NCBI GenBank assembly: GCA_051877575.1
Contig: JBJEJA010000028.1
Span: 124,001-188,000, forward strand
DNA from: UBA2882 sp051877575
GTDB taxonomy: Bacteria > Bacillota > Clostridia > Lachnospirales > Lachnospiraceae
Reading direction: 5' to 3'
Length of the DNA stretch: 64,000 bases
Positions 1 through 7,957 of this stretch are shown here, in pieces. A program made the position numbers and the translations under genes. Within the stretch, counting starts at the first letter, position 1, and every line of letters begins with the position of its first letter. The notes beneath the pieces were generated by a model. It saw only the letters and a list, made by a program, of their open reading frames with translations, searched no databases and was not told where the DNA came from.

Positions 1-581
1 CCATTGATAAGTTTGATACCTGCAAGGATGTAAAGTTTGAAACTTATGCCAGTCTCAGGATTCGGGGCGCAATTTTGGATCAGATCAGGAAAATGGATTG
101 GATTCCCCGAACGATCAGGCAGAGACAGAAGAAAATAGATTCGGTAATCAGAGAAATCGAAACAACTACGGGCAGAAATGCCACCGATGAAGAAATTGCC
201 AAGGGGCTGGGGATATCGGATGATGAATATCTGGATTGGCAGTCCCAGATGAAGATTACCGGCGTGGTCAGTTTGAACGAGTACATAGAACAGGGCGGAC
301 CGGAGCTTGCAGGTGATAAAACAGGGGCTTCCGGTTATGAGGTACCGGAAGATGTTGCACAGCAGGTGGAACTGAAGGAAAAATTGAAGGAAGCGCTGGA
401 TGTACTGACAGAAAAGGAAAGAAAAGTTGTGGTGCTTTATTATTATGAGGATCTGACTTTAAAAGAAATCAGTCACATATTGGAAGTCTCGGAATCGAGG
501 GTTTCCCAGCTCCATACCAAGGCATTAATGAAAATGAAGAAGAGTCTTGGGGATTATATGGGGATCTTAACGGACAGATAA
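1..581 (+). CDS. fliA: Motility sigma factor, FliA/WhiG (sigma-28/sigma-D) family, 5' end cut by window
   Basis: This sigma-70 family factor directs RNA polymerase to flagellar and chemotaxis promoters. The reading frame is open from base 3, so the N-terminus lies outside the window. The visible part starts in region 2 with the family hallmark FETYASLRIRGAILD, continues through region 3 (IPRTIRQRQKKID, then an HTH with TDEEIAKGLGIS), and ends with region 4 (LTEKERKVVVLYYYEDLTLKEIS, SESRVSQLH), the -35 recognition helix-turn-helix. It lies 15 bp before fapA and is probably the last regulatory gene of a flagellar operon. The assignment to the FliA/WhiG group rests on these motifs and on the neighbours; sporulation sigma factors differ in the FETYA segment. 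Confidence 0.9.
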   Translation, partial: IDKFDTCKDVKFETYASLRIRGAILDQIRKMDWIPRTIRQRQKKIDSVIREIETTTGRNATDEEIAKGLGISDDEYLDWQSQMKITGVVSLNEYIEQGGPELAGDKTGASGYEVPEDVAQQVELKEKLKEALDVLTEKERKVVVLYYYEDLTLKEISHILEVSESRVSQLHTKALMKMKKSLGDYMGILTDR

Positions 582-596
582 TGCGGAGGACACCGA

Positions 597-2189
597 ATGA
601 ATGCTTATTTTCAGTTGATTATGAACCAGAGCGGAACGGCAATCAGACTGGTACCTCCCAGCGATGGCGGGGAGAAGATCAATGTTGCCGAACTGACGGA
701 ATATTTGCAGTTAAAAAATGTGGAAGTTTCGGATATGAAGGTGCTGTATCAGGCAATTGCCGCTTTGGATAAAGAGGTGGTTGTTCCGCTGACCCCCAAA
801 TGCGGGTTTCCGGAACAGGAGATGTTTTCCCTGCGTGTTTCGGAAGACAGGATGGAAGCGATTGTACGTTTTTATCCTCCCAGCAATAACGGATCCCCGA
901 TTAGCGGGAAGGATGAAATTTTATATGATTTAAAATGCCGGAATGTTGTTTTCGGATATGATGAAGCTGCCATTGAAACATATCTTGCCAACAGAAATTA
1001 TTGTGAAGACATTGTTGTCGCCAGAGGTCAGGAACCGGTACAGGGGCAGGATGCAAGAATTGAATATTTCTTCAATACGGATCTGAGTACCAGACCTACC
1101 AGAAACGAAGACGGGTCGGTAGACTTCTTTCATTTGAATACCATCAATCATTGCAAAACGGGAGATGTGTTGGCAAAACTGTACAAAGAAGTGCACGGAC
1201 AACCGGGATATACGGTTTACGGTGAGAAGATCAGTCCCAGGGATATCAAGCATCTGACCTTGAAATACGGGCGCAACATCAGTCTGTCCGAGGATGGATG
1301 TACCATCACATCCGATCTGAACGGTCATGTCTGCCTGACAGGGGATAAAGTTTTTGTCTCCGATGTCTATGAGGTGGAAAATGTCGGACCGGCAACGGGT
1401 AATATAGAATCCGAAGGAAGTGTCCTGGTAACCGGCAATGTACAGGCGGGTTTTTCCATTAAGGCAAAGGGAAATGTAGAAGTCCGTGGTGTGGTAGAAG
1501 GTGCAACGATCGAAACGGACGGAGATATTATCATTGCCAGAGGAATGAACGGCATGGGCAAAGGTGTTTTAAATGCAGGCGGCAGAATTATACTGAAATT
1601 TGCGGAAAACGCCACGATCAATGCCGGGGCTTATGTGGAAAGCGAATCTATTTTACATAGTAATGTCAGTGCCAATACGGAAGTGATTGTAGACGGCAAA
1701 AAAGGGTTTATTGCCGGAGGCGTTGTCCGTGCAACGGAAAAAATCAGCTGTAAGACACTGGGGTCTTCCATGGGAGCGGATACTGTGGTAGAAGTCGGTG
1801 TGAATCCCGAACAGAAGAAGAGATATCAGGATTTACAAAAAGAGGTTATGGACATTACCAAGAATCTGAAAAATATTCAGCCGATTCTGGTAAATGCGAC
1901 GCAGAAATTGAAAAAGGGTGAAAAGTTTCCGCCCGAGCAGATGAAGTATATCCAGACACTTGCTGTTGCAAACAAGCAGCAGACAGAGCGGCTGGAAGCC
2001 GATCAGGCAGAGTTAAAGCAGTTGGATGAGATGATGCAGAGCCAGAAACAGGCATGCGTCTGCGTATCTGATGACGTGTATGCGGGAACCAAAATTGCAA
2101 TCGGAGACGTATCCATGGTGCTTAAGAGTACCATGAGATATTGTCGTTTTATCAGAGAACGGGGAGACATTAAAGCAACTTCATATTAA
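597..2189 (+). CDS. FapA family (DUF342) polymer-type beta-helix protein
   Basis: This is a 530-residue protein of the FapA/DUF342 family, found beside flagellar genes in many Clostridia. Its biochemical role is not settled. The N-terminal part (about 1-250) is the mixed alpha/beta FapA region. Residues about 268-400 form repeated short strands rich in G-N-V-E-V and G-D-I-I-I patterns, typical of a right-handed beta-helix. Residues about 404-480 are a charged coiled coil. There is no signal peptide or membrane segment, so it is cytoplasmic. The ATG follows a GGAGG-like site 15 bp after the sigma factor gene, which supports co-transcription with the motility operon. Bactofilin, a related polymer fold, is encoded separately at 16.5 kb. 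Confidence 0.88.
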   Translation: MNAYFQLIMNQSGTAIRLVPPSDGGEKINVAELTEYLQLKNVEVSDMKVLYQAIAALDKEVVVPLTPKCGFPEQEMFSLRVSEDRMEAIVRFYPPSNNGSPISGKDEILYDLKCRNVVFGYDEAAIETYLANRNYCEDIVVARGQEPVQGQDARIEYFFNTDLSTRPTRNEDGSVDFFHLNTINHCKTGDVLAKLYKEVHGQPGYTVYGEKISPRDIKHLTLKYGRNISLSEDGCTITSDLNGHVCLTGDKVFVSDVYEVENVGPATGNIESEGSVLVTGNVQAGFSIKAKGNVEVRGVVEGATIETDGDIIIARGMNGMGKGVLNAGGRIILKFAENATINAGAYVESESILHSNVSANTEVIVDGKKGFIAGGVVRATEKISCKTLGSSMGADTVVEVGVNPEQKKRYQDLQKEVMDITKNLKNIQPILVNATQKLKKGEKFPPEQMKYIQTLAVANKQQTERLEADQAELKQLDEMMQSQKQACVCVSDDVYAGTKIAIGDVSMVLKSTMRYCRFIRERGDIKATSY

Positions 2190-2202
2190 GGAGGTGTCTT
2201 GT

Positions 2203-2520
2203 ATGGCTATCGGAATGATAGAATTGCAGGGTGGGATTCAGAGGACGCAGGATTACACTGCTTTGAAACATCAGGAAAATATGAAACCGACGGTGGATCA
2301 GGCGCAGTTTCAGATACAGACGGATAAAAAGTTGGATCAGAAGCTGAACCAGGTTGTGCGTGGGGAGAATGCGGATAAAAGCGAGAATCAAGCAGATGCC
2401 AAAGAAAAAGGAAAAGGGCAGTATGCAGGTGACGGCGGTGCAAAAAGAAAAGAGCAAAAGATACCGCAGGAAGGAAAAGTTGTATTGAAGGGCGTATCTC
2501 ATTTTGATATGTCAGTCTGA
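2203..2520 (+). CDS. Small hydrophilic protein of unknown function in motility operon
   Basis: I do not recognise a family. The product is about 105 residues, starting at the ATG at 2203, which follows a perfect AAGGAGGT site at 2188-2195. A GTG at 2194 is also in frame but overlaps the ribosome binding site. The sequence is polar, rich in Q, K, D and E, with no membrane segment, no cysteine and no visible domain, so it is probably largely disordered or helical. Its place between fapA and a DUF6115-like membrane protein suggests a flagellum-related role, but that is only inferred from position. Confidence 0.7.
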   Translation: MAIGMIELQGGIQRTQDYTALKHQENMKPTVDQAQFQIQTDKKLDQKLNQVVRGENADKSENQADAKEKGKGQYAGDGGAKRKEQKIPQEGKVVLKGVSHFDMSV

Positions 2521-2535
2521 CAGCAGGAAGAAGCC

Positions 2536-3195
2536 ATGACAGGAATGGAAATCGTACTTCTCATATTGGGCATGATCATTTTTGCCGCCAGCTTCATCAT
2601 TCCGGAGAGGAAAAAGGAAGCGGATGAAAAGTCTCTGGAGATCGGAGAGGAAAAGGTCAAAGAGATCATAGACGGGCAGATGAAAGAGGCAAAAGAGAAA
2701 CTGCAGGATGTGGTGGATGAAACGCTTACTTATGCGGTAGAAAAGTCGGAACGTTCACTGGAGCGGATTTCCAATGAAAAAATTACCGCTGTTTCCGAGT
2801 TTTCGGAAACGGTATTGGAAGATATCCACAAGAGCCATCAGGAAGTCATGTTCTTATATGATATGCTTCACGATAAGCAGAAAAATCTGCGGGAAACGGC
2901 AAAAGAAGTGGACAGGACCAGCGCCATTGCCAAGGAGACAAAAAATGAGCTGGAAAATGCCGCAAAAATGTTTCAGGAGGAATTGGTGCAGGAGCAGGAA
3001 CAGGAGCCGGCAGAGGCTGAACCGGAAACGATTGCCGTACCTGAAGTAGATGTGGAAAATATTTCGGGTTCCAATAATAATGAAAAAATACTGGAAATGC
3101 ATAAACAGGGCAAATCAAATGTAGCCATTGCCAAGGAGCTGGGGCTGGGTGTCGGCGAAGTTAAGCTGGTCATTGATTTGTTTGAGGTGATATAA
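2536..3195 (+). CDS. DUF6115-like membrane-anchored coiled-coil protein with C-terminal HTH
   Basis: This 219-residue protein has one N-terminal membrane segment (residues about 4-22), then a long charged coiled coil (about 30-155), an acidic Gln/Glu/Pro stretch, and a C-terminal helix-turn-helix-like segment (KILEMHKQGKSNVAIAKELG, about 184-219). The pattern matches proteins called DUF6115 that sit at the end of flagellar operons in Clostridia. Function is unknown. The small HTH with the phrase 'KSNVAIAKELG' resembles Sigma-70 region 4-type or resolvase-type helices and may bind DNA or protein. It lies 15 bp after the previous gene and 2 bp before the next, so all are likely one transcript. 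Confidence 0.72.
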   Translation: MTGMEIVLLILGMIIFAASFIIPERKKEADEKSLEIGEEKVKEIIDGQMKEAKEKLQDVVDETLTYAVEKSERSLERISNEKITAVSEFSETVLEDIHKSHQEVMFLYDMLHDKQKNLRETAKEVDRTSAIAKETKNELENAAKMFQEELVQEQEQEPAEAEPETIAVPEVDVENISGSNNNEKILEMHKQGKSNVAIAKELGLGVGEVKLVIDLFEVI

Positions 3196-3197
3196 TC

Positions 3198-3791
3198 GTG
3201 AAACTGAAATACTATATGAGAGGCCTGGGCATCGGTATTGTTGTAACCGCTTTGCTGATGGGTGTTGCACTTTCCGGCAGGAAAGAAAAAATGACGGATG
3301 ATGAAATCCGTGCGAGAGCAGCGGAACTTGGCATGGTAGAAGAAGAAAGCGGTGTTCTGGCCGACGATTTGGGAAAAGAGGAACCGGAAGAAGCGGAAGA
3401 GACCGGGCAAGCAGAGAATGTCGTTTCCGGGAACAAGTCGCCCGAGACGAAAATAGGAACGGAAGCAGGAACGGAGCCGGAAGAAACGGATAAGGAAGAT
3501 GCGGAGCCGGAAGATACGACCGGGACGGAAAGTGACAGAGCGGAAGAAGCAGTAAGCGTTGAGACGGCAGAAAAGGCGGATCAGACGGAAAGCTACATAA
3601 TCAAAGTCAACAGTGGAGATGGTTCCAGAAGTGTGGCCAACAGGCTGCAGGAGGCCGGCATCATAGAAGATGCGGCTGCATTTGATGTTTTTCTGTGTCA
3701 AAACGGTTATGATAAGCGGATTGCTGCCGGGGAACATGAAATCCCTGTCGGAGCGACAAATGAAGAAATCGCCGAGGCACTGACACGATAA
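3198..3791 (+). CDS. MltG/YceG-like membrane protein lacking the catalytic domain
   Basis: A GTG start (3198) right after the previous stop gives 197 residues. There is an N-terminal membrane anchor (about 8-26), then a long acidic, low-complexity linker (about 30-130), and a C-terminal domain (about 133-197) with VNSGDGSRSVANRLQEAGII, DAAAFDVFL and AAGEHEIPVGATNEEIAEAL. That last part matches the LysM-like subdomain that precedes the lytic transglycosylase domain of MltG. The protein stops there, so the catalytic glutamate domain is absent. It may bind glycan or another wall ligand without cutting it. It closes the motility operon and is followed by a terminator-like hairpin. Confidence 0.7.
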   Translation: MKLKYYMRGLGIGIVVTALLMGVALSGRKEKMTDDEIRARAAELGMVEEESGVLADDLGKEEPEEAEETGQAENVVSGNKSPETKIGTEAGTEPEETDKEDAEPEDTTGTESDRAEEAVSVETAEKADQTESYIIKVNSGDGSRSVANRLQEAGIIEDAAAFDVFLCQNGYDKRIAAGEHEIPVGATNEEIAEALTR

Positions 3792-3819
3792 AAGAGTCTC
3801 AAAATAAAAAAAAGCTGAA

Positions 3820-3866
3820 AAAGAGCATGTTTTTAAGGAAAAAGCCTTGAACTTGCTCTTTCTTTA
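3820..3866 (+). terminator. Rho-independent terminator of motility operon
   Basis: AAAGAGCA (3820-3827) pairs with TGCTCTTT (3854-3861), with a further inner AAGG/CCTT pairing, and is followed by a short T-rich run. It ends the transcript from the sigma factor/FapA operon. The right arm overlaps the promoter that I assign to rpsB. Confidence 0.7.
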
Positions 3867-3875
3867 TGATAAAAT
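3847..3875 (+). promoter_or_regulatory. Promoter of rpsB-tsf with extended -10
   Basis: The -35 is TTGAAC (3847-3852), the spacer 17 bp, and the -10 TAAAAT (3870-3875), preceded by TGA, which gives an extended -10 element. Transcription would start near 3882 and leave a leader of about 150 nt before rpsB, a length typical of ribosomal protein operons with RNA-level control. No known leader family was recognised. Confidence 0.65.
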
Positions 3876-4030
3876 TTTCACGTTGCGGTTCATCGGACGA
3901 TGATTATCCGGATGGCGCAGCAGTAACCAATCAATCACGTACGCGGATTGACTGCCGGTGCTTCTTTAACGCGGAGGTGGCAGAAGAGTTGATGCGTGCG
4001 GAAGAAAAAAACCAAACGGAGGTAAGAAAC

Positions 4031-4786
4031 ATGAGCGTTATTTCAATGAAACAGTTATTAGAAGCAGGTGTTCATTTCGGACATCAGACAAGAAGATGGA
4101 ACCCTAAGATGGCTCCATACATCTACACAGAGAGAAACGGTATCCATATCATCGACTTACAGACATCTGTAGGTAAAGTGGATGAAGCTTATCAGGCAAT
4201 TTCCCAGATCGTATCCGCAGGCGGAACCGTTCTTTTCGTAGGAACAAAGAAACAGGCTCAGGATGCTGTTAAGACAGAAGCTGAGCGTTGCGGTATGTTC
4301 TATGTCAATGAAAGATGGTTAGGCGGTATGCTGACCAACTTCAAGACAATCCAGAGCCGTATCGACAGATTAAAAGCAATCGAGAAGATGTCTGAAGACG
4401 GCACATTTGATGTATTACCCAAAAAAGAAGTCATTGCACTGAAAAAAGAGTGGGAGAAGTTAGAGAAAAACTTAGGCGGAATCAAAGAAATGAAACAGAT
4501 CCCCGATGCCATTTTTGTTGTTGATCCCAAGAAGGAAAGAATCTGTGTTCAGGAAGCACATGCACTTGGCATTACCCTGATCGGTATGGCAGACACAAAC
4601 TGCGATCCCGAAGAACTGGATTTTGTAATCCCCGGTAACGACGATGCAATCCGTGCGGTAAAACTGATCGTTTCCAAGATGGCAGACGCTGTTATTGAAG
4701 CAAACCAGGGCGAAGCGGTAGAGGCTGTAGAAGCTGAAATGCTGGAAGGTGCCGAAGAAGCGGAAGAAGTAACGGAAGAAGCATAA
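4031..4786 (+). CDS. rpsB: 30S ribosomal protein S2
   Basis: S2 binds the head-body junction of the 30S subunit and recruits S1-type proteins. The ATG at 4031 follows GGAGG at 4018-4022 and begins MSVISMKQLLEAGVHFGHQT, the highly conserved S2 N-terminus. Further S2 hallmarks are RRWNPKMAPYIY, GTKKQAQDA, ERWLGGMLTNF and PDAIFVVDP. The 251 residues are normal, with an acidic Glu/Ala tail of about 25 residues common in Clostridia. The reading frame is open for 55 codons upstream, but this overlaps the promoter and has no ribosome binding site. The next gene is tsf, the usual partner. Confidence 0.98.
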   Translation: MSVISMKQLLEAGVHFGHQTRRWNPKMAPYIYTERNGIHIIDLQTSVGKVDEAYQAISQIVSAGGTVLFVGTKKQAQDAVKTEAERCGMFYVNERWLGGMLTNFKTIQSRIDRLKAIEKMSEDGTFDVLPKKEVIALKKEWEKLEKNLGGIKEMKQIPDAIFVVDPKKERICVQEAHALGITLIGMADTNCDPEELDFVIPGNDDAIRAVKLIVSKMADAVIEANQGEAVEAVEAEMLEGAEEAEEVTEEA

Positions 4787-4840
4787 TCGGAAAACGGACT
4801 GATATGATTTAAAATTGAATGATGAATGGAGGAAATAGAC

Positions 4841-5773
4841 ATGGCAATTAGTGCTTCCATGGTAAAAGAATTAAGAGAAATGACCGGTGCCGGCATGATG
4901 GACTGTAAGAAAGCACTTACAGAGACAGACGGCGATATGGATGCAGCGGTTGAATTATTAAGAAAGAGCGGCGCAGCAAAGGCTGAGAAAAAGGCAGGCA
5001 GAATCGCAGCAGAAGGTATCTGCCGCGTGGCTGTAGAAGGAAACACGGCAGCAGTTGTTGAAGTGAACTCCGAAACAGACTTCGTTGCTAAAAATGAAGT
5101 GTTCCAGACTTATGTAGAGGCAGTTGCAAAACAGGTACTTGCTTCCGATGCGGCTGATGTAGAGGGCCTTTTGAACGAAGCATGGATCGAAGACAGCAGC
5201 AAGACCGTAAATGATGCGCTGGTAGAAAAAATTGCTACCATCGGTGAAAAACTGAACATCAGAAGATTTGCAAAGGTCACCGCTGAAAACGGCTGTGTTG
5301 TGACTTATCTTCACGGCGGCGGAAGAATCGGTGTTATCGTCAAAGCTGAAACCGGCGTAGTAAATGATGATATCAAAGAAGCATTATCTAACGTAGCAAT
5401 GCAGGTTGCAGCTATGAATCCCAAATATGTGTCCACGGGTGATGTATCCGAAGAGTACAAGGCACATGAGAAAGAAATCCTGATGGCGCAGGCACAGGCT
5501 GATCCCAAGAACGCAAACAAACCCGAAGCAATCATCGAAAAGATGATCATCGGACGTTTAAACAAAGAGTTAAAAGAAGTTTGCTTATTGGAGCAGGAAT
5601 ATGTGAAAGCCGAGAACAAAGAAACGGTTGCCAAGTATCTGGAAGCAGTCGGCAAAGCAAACGGCACAGACTTAATGGTAACAGAGTTCGTTCGTTTTGA
5701 AACAGGCGAAGGTCTGGAAAAGAAGAACGAGGACTTTGCTGCAGAGGTTGCTGCTCAGATGGCAGGCAAATAA
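4841..5773 (+). CDS. tsf: Elongation factor Ts
   Basis: EF-Ts is the guanine nucleotide exchange factor that recycles EF-Tu-GDP. The start at 4841 follows GGAGGA with proper spacing. The N-terminal UBA-like domain (VKELREMTGAGMMDCKKAL, GDMDAAVELLRKSG) and the Tu-interacting TDFVAKN motif are intact. Length is 310 residues, normal for the family. It lies 54 bp after rpsB, in the order conserved across bacteria, and ends at a strong terminator. Confidence 0.98.
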   Translation: MAISASMVKELREMTGAGMMDCKKALTETDGDMDAAVELLRKSGAAKAEKKAGRIAAEGICRVAVEGNTAAVVEVNSETDFVAKNEVFQTYVEAVAKQVLASDAADVEGLLNEAWIEDSSKTVNDALVEKIATIGEKLNIRRFAKVTAENGCVVTYLHGGGRIGVIVKAETGVVNDDIKEALSNVAMQVAAMNPKYVSTGDVSEEYKAHEKEILMAQAQADPKNANKPEAIIEKMIIGRLNKELKEVCLLEQEYVKAENKETVAKYLEAVGKANGTDLMVTEFVRFETGEGLEKKNEDFAAEVAAQMAGK

Positions 5774-5790
5774 AGATTGAACGTATCGGA

Positions 5791-5838
5791 CATCCGCTTT
5801 TAGAGGTACTTCAATACCTCAAAAGGCGGGTGTTTTTT
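5791..5838 (+). terminator. Rho-independent terminator after tsf
   Basis: A long hairpin, CATCCGCTTTTAGAGGTA pairing with TACCTCAAAAGGCGGGTG around a CTTCAA loop, is followed by a run of six T. It ends the rpsB-tsf transcript. Confidence 0.9.
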
Positions 5839-5854
5839 ATTTGCAAAATAGTGT

Positions 5855-5883
5855 TTGTATACAGAGTAAATATATGGTAAATT
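5855..5883 (+). promoter_or_regulatory. Probable promoter of EAL-domain gene
   Basis: TTGTAT (5855-5860), a 17-bp spacer and TAAATT (5878-5883) with TGG just upstream give a weak consensus helped by an extended -10. The ATG lies about 29 bp downstream, behind AAAGGAGG. Confidence 0.45.
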
Positions 5884-5911
5884 ATAGGGAAAGGGGAAAG
5901 GAGGAAAGCAG

Positions 5912-7828
5912 ATGAATATTAAAATGCAGTGCTGCGGGATTATTTTATTGCTGGTTATTTTATATTTTTATGTATGCCGCAAAAAGATAAAATTAAATAC
6001 CGCACAGGCCTTTATGCATTTATTTTGGATTACGTTTCTGAATTTGATTTTGGATACGATTTCGATTGTTCTGCTGACCTACCATGATTTTGTCCCGGAA
6101 ATTCTGATCGATCTTGTCTGCAAGTCATATATTTCCACTATGGTGCTGACTGCACTGAGTGCTTTTTTGTATATTTGTACGGATATTTACGGTGACAACC
6201 GGCTATATCGTAAAATGCAGCTGTTTGCTACCGTAATTGCGGCGGTGGGGATTGTGCTTATTTTTCTCCTGCCAATCTATAAATCCTGGGAAAAATCCGA
6301 GGAAATCTATACATATGGTCCGAGCGTAATGACTACATATGTCTTTTCGGCTGCTTTTTTGATCTGGATTATTATCCTATTGATCAGTAAAAAAGGGATC
6401 ATTGATATCAGGCGTTGGGAAGCCATGCGTATTTGGATGATACTCTGGCTGGGAGCTGCTTTGATACAGTTTATCTTCAATGAATTGCTTTTGGTCGGCT
6501 TTGCAAGCGCAATCGGTATCATTATTATATATCTCAAACTGGAAAATCCGGAGCTGAATGTTGATAAGAGCACGGGACTGTTTAATCAGGAAGCCATGCT
6601 TTTGTATACGCATCAGTTGCAGCGGAGTGAAAAAAAGTTTGCGGTCATCGAAATGATTCTGCCCAATGCATTCTGTGTTCATGCTTCTGCTGCGGAACAG
6701 GGCATAGTACAGCAGGAACTGGTCGCTTATTTATCGGAAATAGAGAGTGCGTATACATTTAAAAATGAAGAGGATGAAGCGGTACTGATATTTGAAGACA
6801 GTGAGAAGGCTGAATTGTATCTGAATATTTTAAAAAGCCGGTTTGAATTCGGATGGGGAAAAGAAGGGAAAAGTTATATCAATCCCGAATGGATTTATAT
6901 GCCGGACGGCAGTATTGTCAGCAGGAGTGAAGATGTTGTGCATCTGCTCGGGTATGCGAGAATGCATAGCAAAAACTATATAGAAGAAGATACAATCGTG
7001 ATCAATCAGAAAATGATTGACGATATGTATGAAGAGAAAAATGTGGAAAATCTGATTACGGAAGCCCTTGATTATGACCGGGTGGAGGTTTTTTATCAGC
7101 CAATATATTCCATGAAGGAGCAGCGTTTTACTTCGGCGGAAGCACTGGTGCGTATCCGCGACGGGGAAGGAAAACTGGTGCCGCCCGGAGTCTTTATCGG
7201 AATTGCGGAAAAGAACGGAAGCATTATGCGGCTGGGCGAGATCGTATTTGAAAAAGTTTGCAGGTTTTTACGGGATCATAAACCGGAACGTTACGGTCTG
7301 GAATATATTGAGATCAATCTTTCCGTTGTACAATGTGCTTATGAGCATCTGGCGGAAAGCTTTATGCGTATTATGAAAAAGTATCAGATTTCTCCGGGAC
7401 AGATCAATCTGGAAATTACAGAATCCGCATCCGTCAGTGAGAAGAAAATATTGTTGGACAATATGAAGGCATTGATGGATTATGGTGTAAAGTTTTCACT
7501 GGATGATTTCGGTACCGGCCAGTCCAATTTGAATTATATTGTGGAAATGCCGGTTGATATTGTAAAATTTGACCGGAATATGATTGTTTCTTATTTTGAA
7601 AACGGAAAGGCAAAGTATGTCATGGATGCGGCCATGCATATGATTCACGGTATGGAATTGCAGATTGTTTCGGAAGGAATAGAGACCAGAGAACAGTTTG
7701 ACACGATGAAGGAATTGGGGATCAGTTATATTCAGGGATACTATTTTTCCAAACCGCTGCCGGAAACAGAGTTTTTGGGATTTATCAGTAAGAACTACGG
7801 GCAAGGGAAAAAATTTTTTGAAGATTAG
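5912..7828 (+). CDS. Membrane-bound EAL-domain c-di-GMP phosphodiesterase
   Basis: This 638-residue protein probably hydrolyses cyclic di-GMP to pGpG, favouring motility. The N-terminal 220 residues hold about six or seven membrane helices, a likely ligand-sensing module. Residues about 225-360 look like a decayed GGDEF domain: a TGLFNQEA start is visible but there is no GGDEF signature. The EAL domain (about 375-625) keeps its key motifs: EALVR (Glu410), IEINLS, LEITES, DDFGTGQSNL, VKFDRN, EGIETREQ and QGYYFSKPLP. All predicted metal-binding residues seem present, so it should be active. It has its own promoter and terminator and lies near the motility genes and a chemoreceptor. Confidence 0.9.
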   Translation: MNIKMQCCGIILLLVILYFYVCRKKIKLNTAQAFMHLFWITFLNLILDTISIVLLTYHDFVPEILIDLVCKSYISTMVLTALSAFLYICTDIYGDNRLYRKMQLFATVIAAVGIVLIFLLPIYKSWEKSEEIYTYGPSVMTTYVFSAAFLIWIIILLISKKGIIDIRRWEAMRIWMILWLGAALIQFIFNELLLVGFASAIGIIIIYLKLENPELNVDKSTGLFNQEAMLLYTHQLQRSEKKFAVIEMILPNAFCVHASAAEQGIVQQELVAYLSEIESAYTFKNEEDEAVLIFEDSEKAELYLNILKSRFEFGWGKEGKSYINPEWIYMPDGSIVSRSEDVVHLLGYARMHSKNYIEEDTIVINQKMIDDMYEEKNVENLITEALDYDRVEVFYQPIYSMKEQRFTSAEALVRIRDGEGKLVPPGVFIGIAEKNGSIMRLGEIVFEKVCRFLRDHKPERYGLEYIEINLSVVQCAYEHLAESFMRIMKKYQISPGQINLEITESASVSEKKILLDNMKALMDYGVKFSLDDFGTGQSNLNYIVEMPVDIVKFDRNMIVSYFENGKAKYVMDAAMHMIHGMELQIVSEGIETREQFDTMKELGISYIQGYYFSKPLPETEFLGFISKNYGQGKKFFED

Positions 7829-7830
7829 AC

Positions 7831-7859
7831 TTGAAAAAATATGAATTGGTGTATATAAT
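7831..7859 (+). promoter_or_regulatory. Strong sigma-A-type promoter upstream of a hairpin and the cytidylate-kinase-like gene
   Basis: TTGAAA (7831-7836), a 17-bp spacer and TATAAT (7854-7859) are nearly consensus. A start near 7866 would place the terminator-like hairpin at 7872-7906 right at the 5' end of the transcript. Confidence 0.7.
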
Positions 7860-7871
7860 GTCAAATATAAC

Positions 7872-7910
7872 AAAGGCGTTGGCATGTTATTCATGCGAAC
7901 GCCTTTATTT
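7872..7910 (+). terminator. Terminator or attenuator hairpin between EAL and cytidylate-kinase-like genes
   Basis: AAAGGCGTT (7872-7880) pairs with AACGCCTTT (7898-7906), with CATG/CATG pairing inside, followed by ATTTG. It can terminate the EAL transcript, but because a near-consensus promoter lies directly upstream it could also act as an attenuator of the downstream gene. Confidence 0.7.
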
Positions 7911-7957
7911 GTTGTTCTAAAAGGAAAGCTGATGTAAGTCAGGAAAGGAGAAGTCTA

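Noticed and set aside
3866..4030. 55-residue N-terminal extension of S2
   Set aside because: It is in frame but starts inside the promoter -10, has no ribosome binding site, and S2 begins with MSVISMKQLLEAG in relatives. It is better read as leader RNA.
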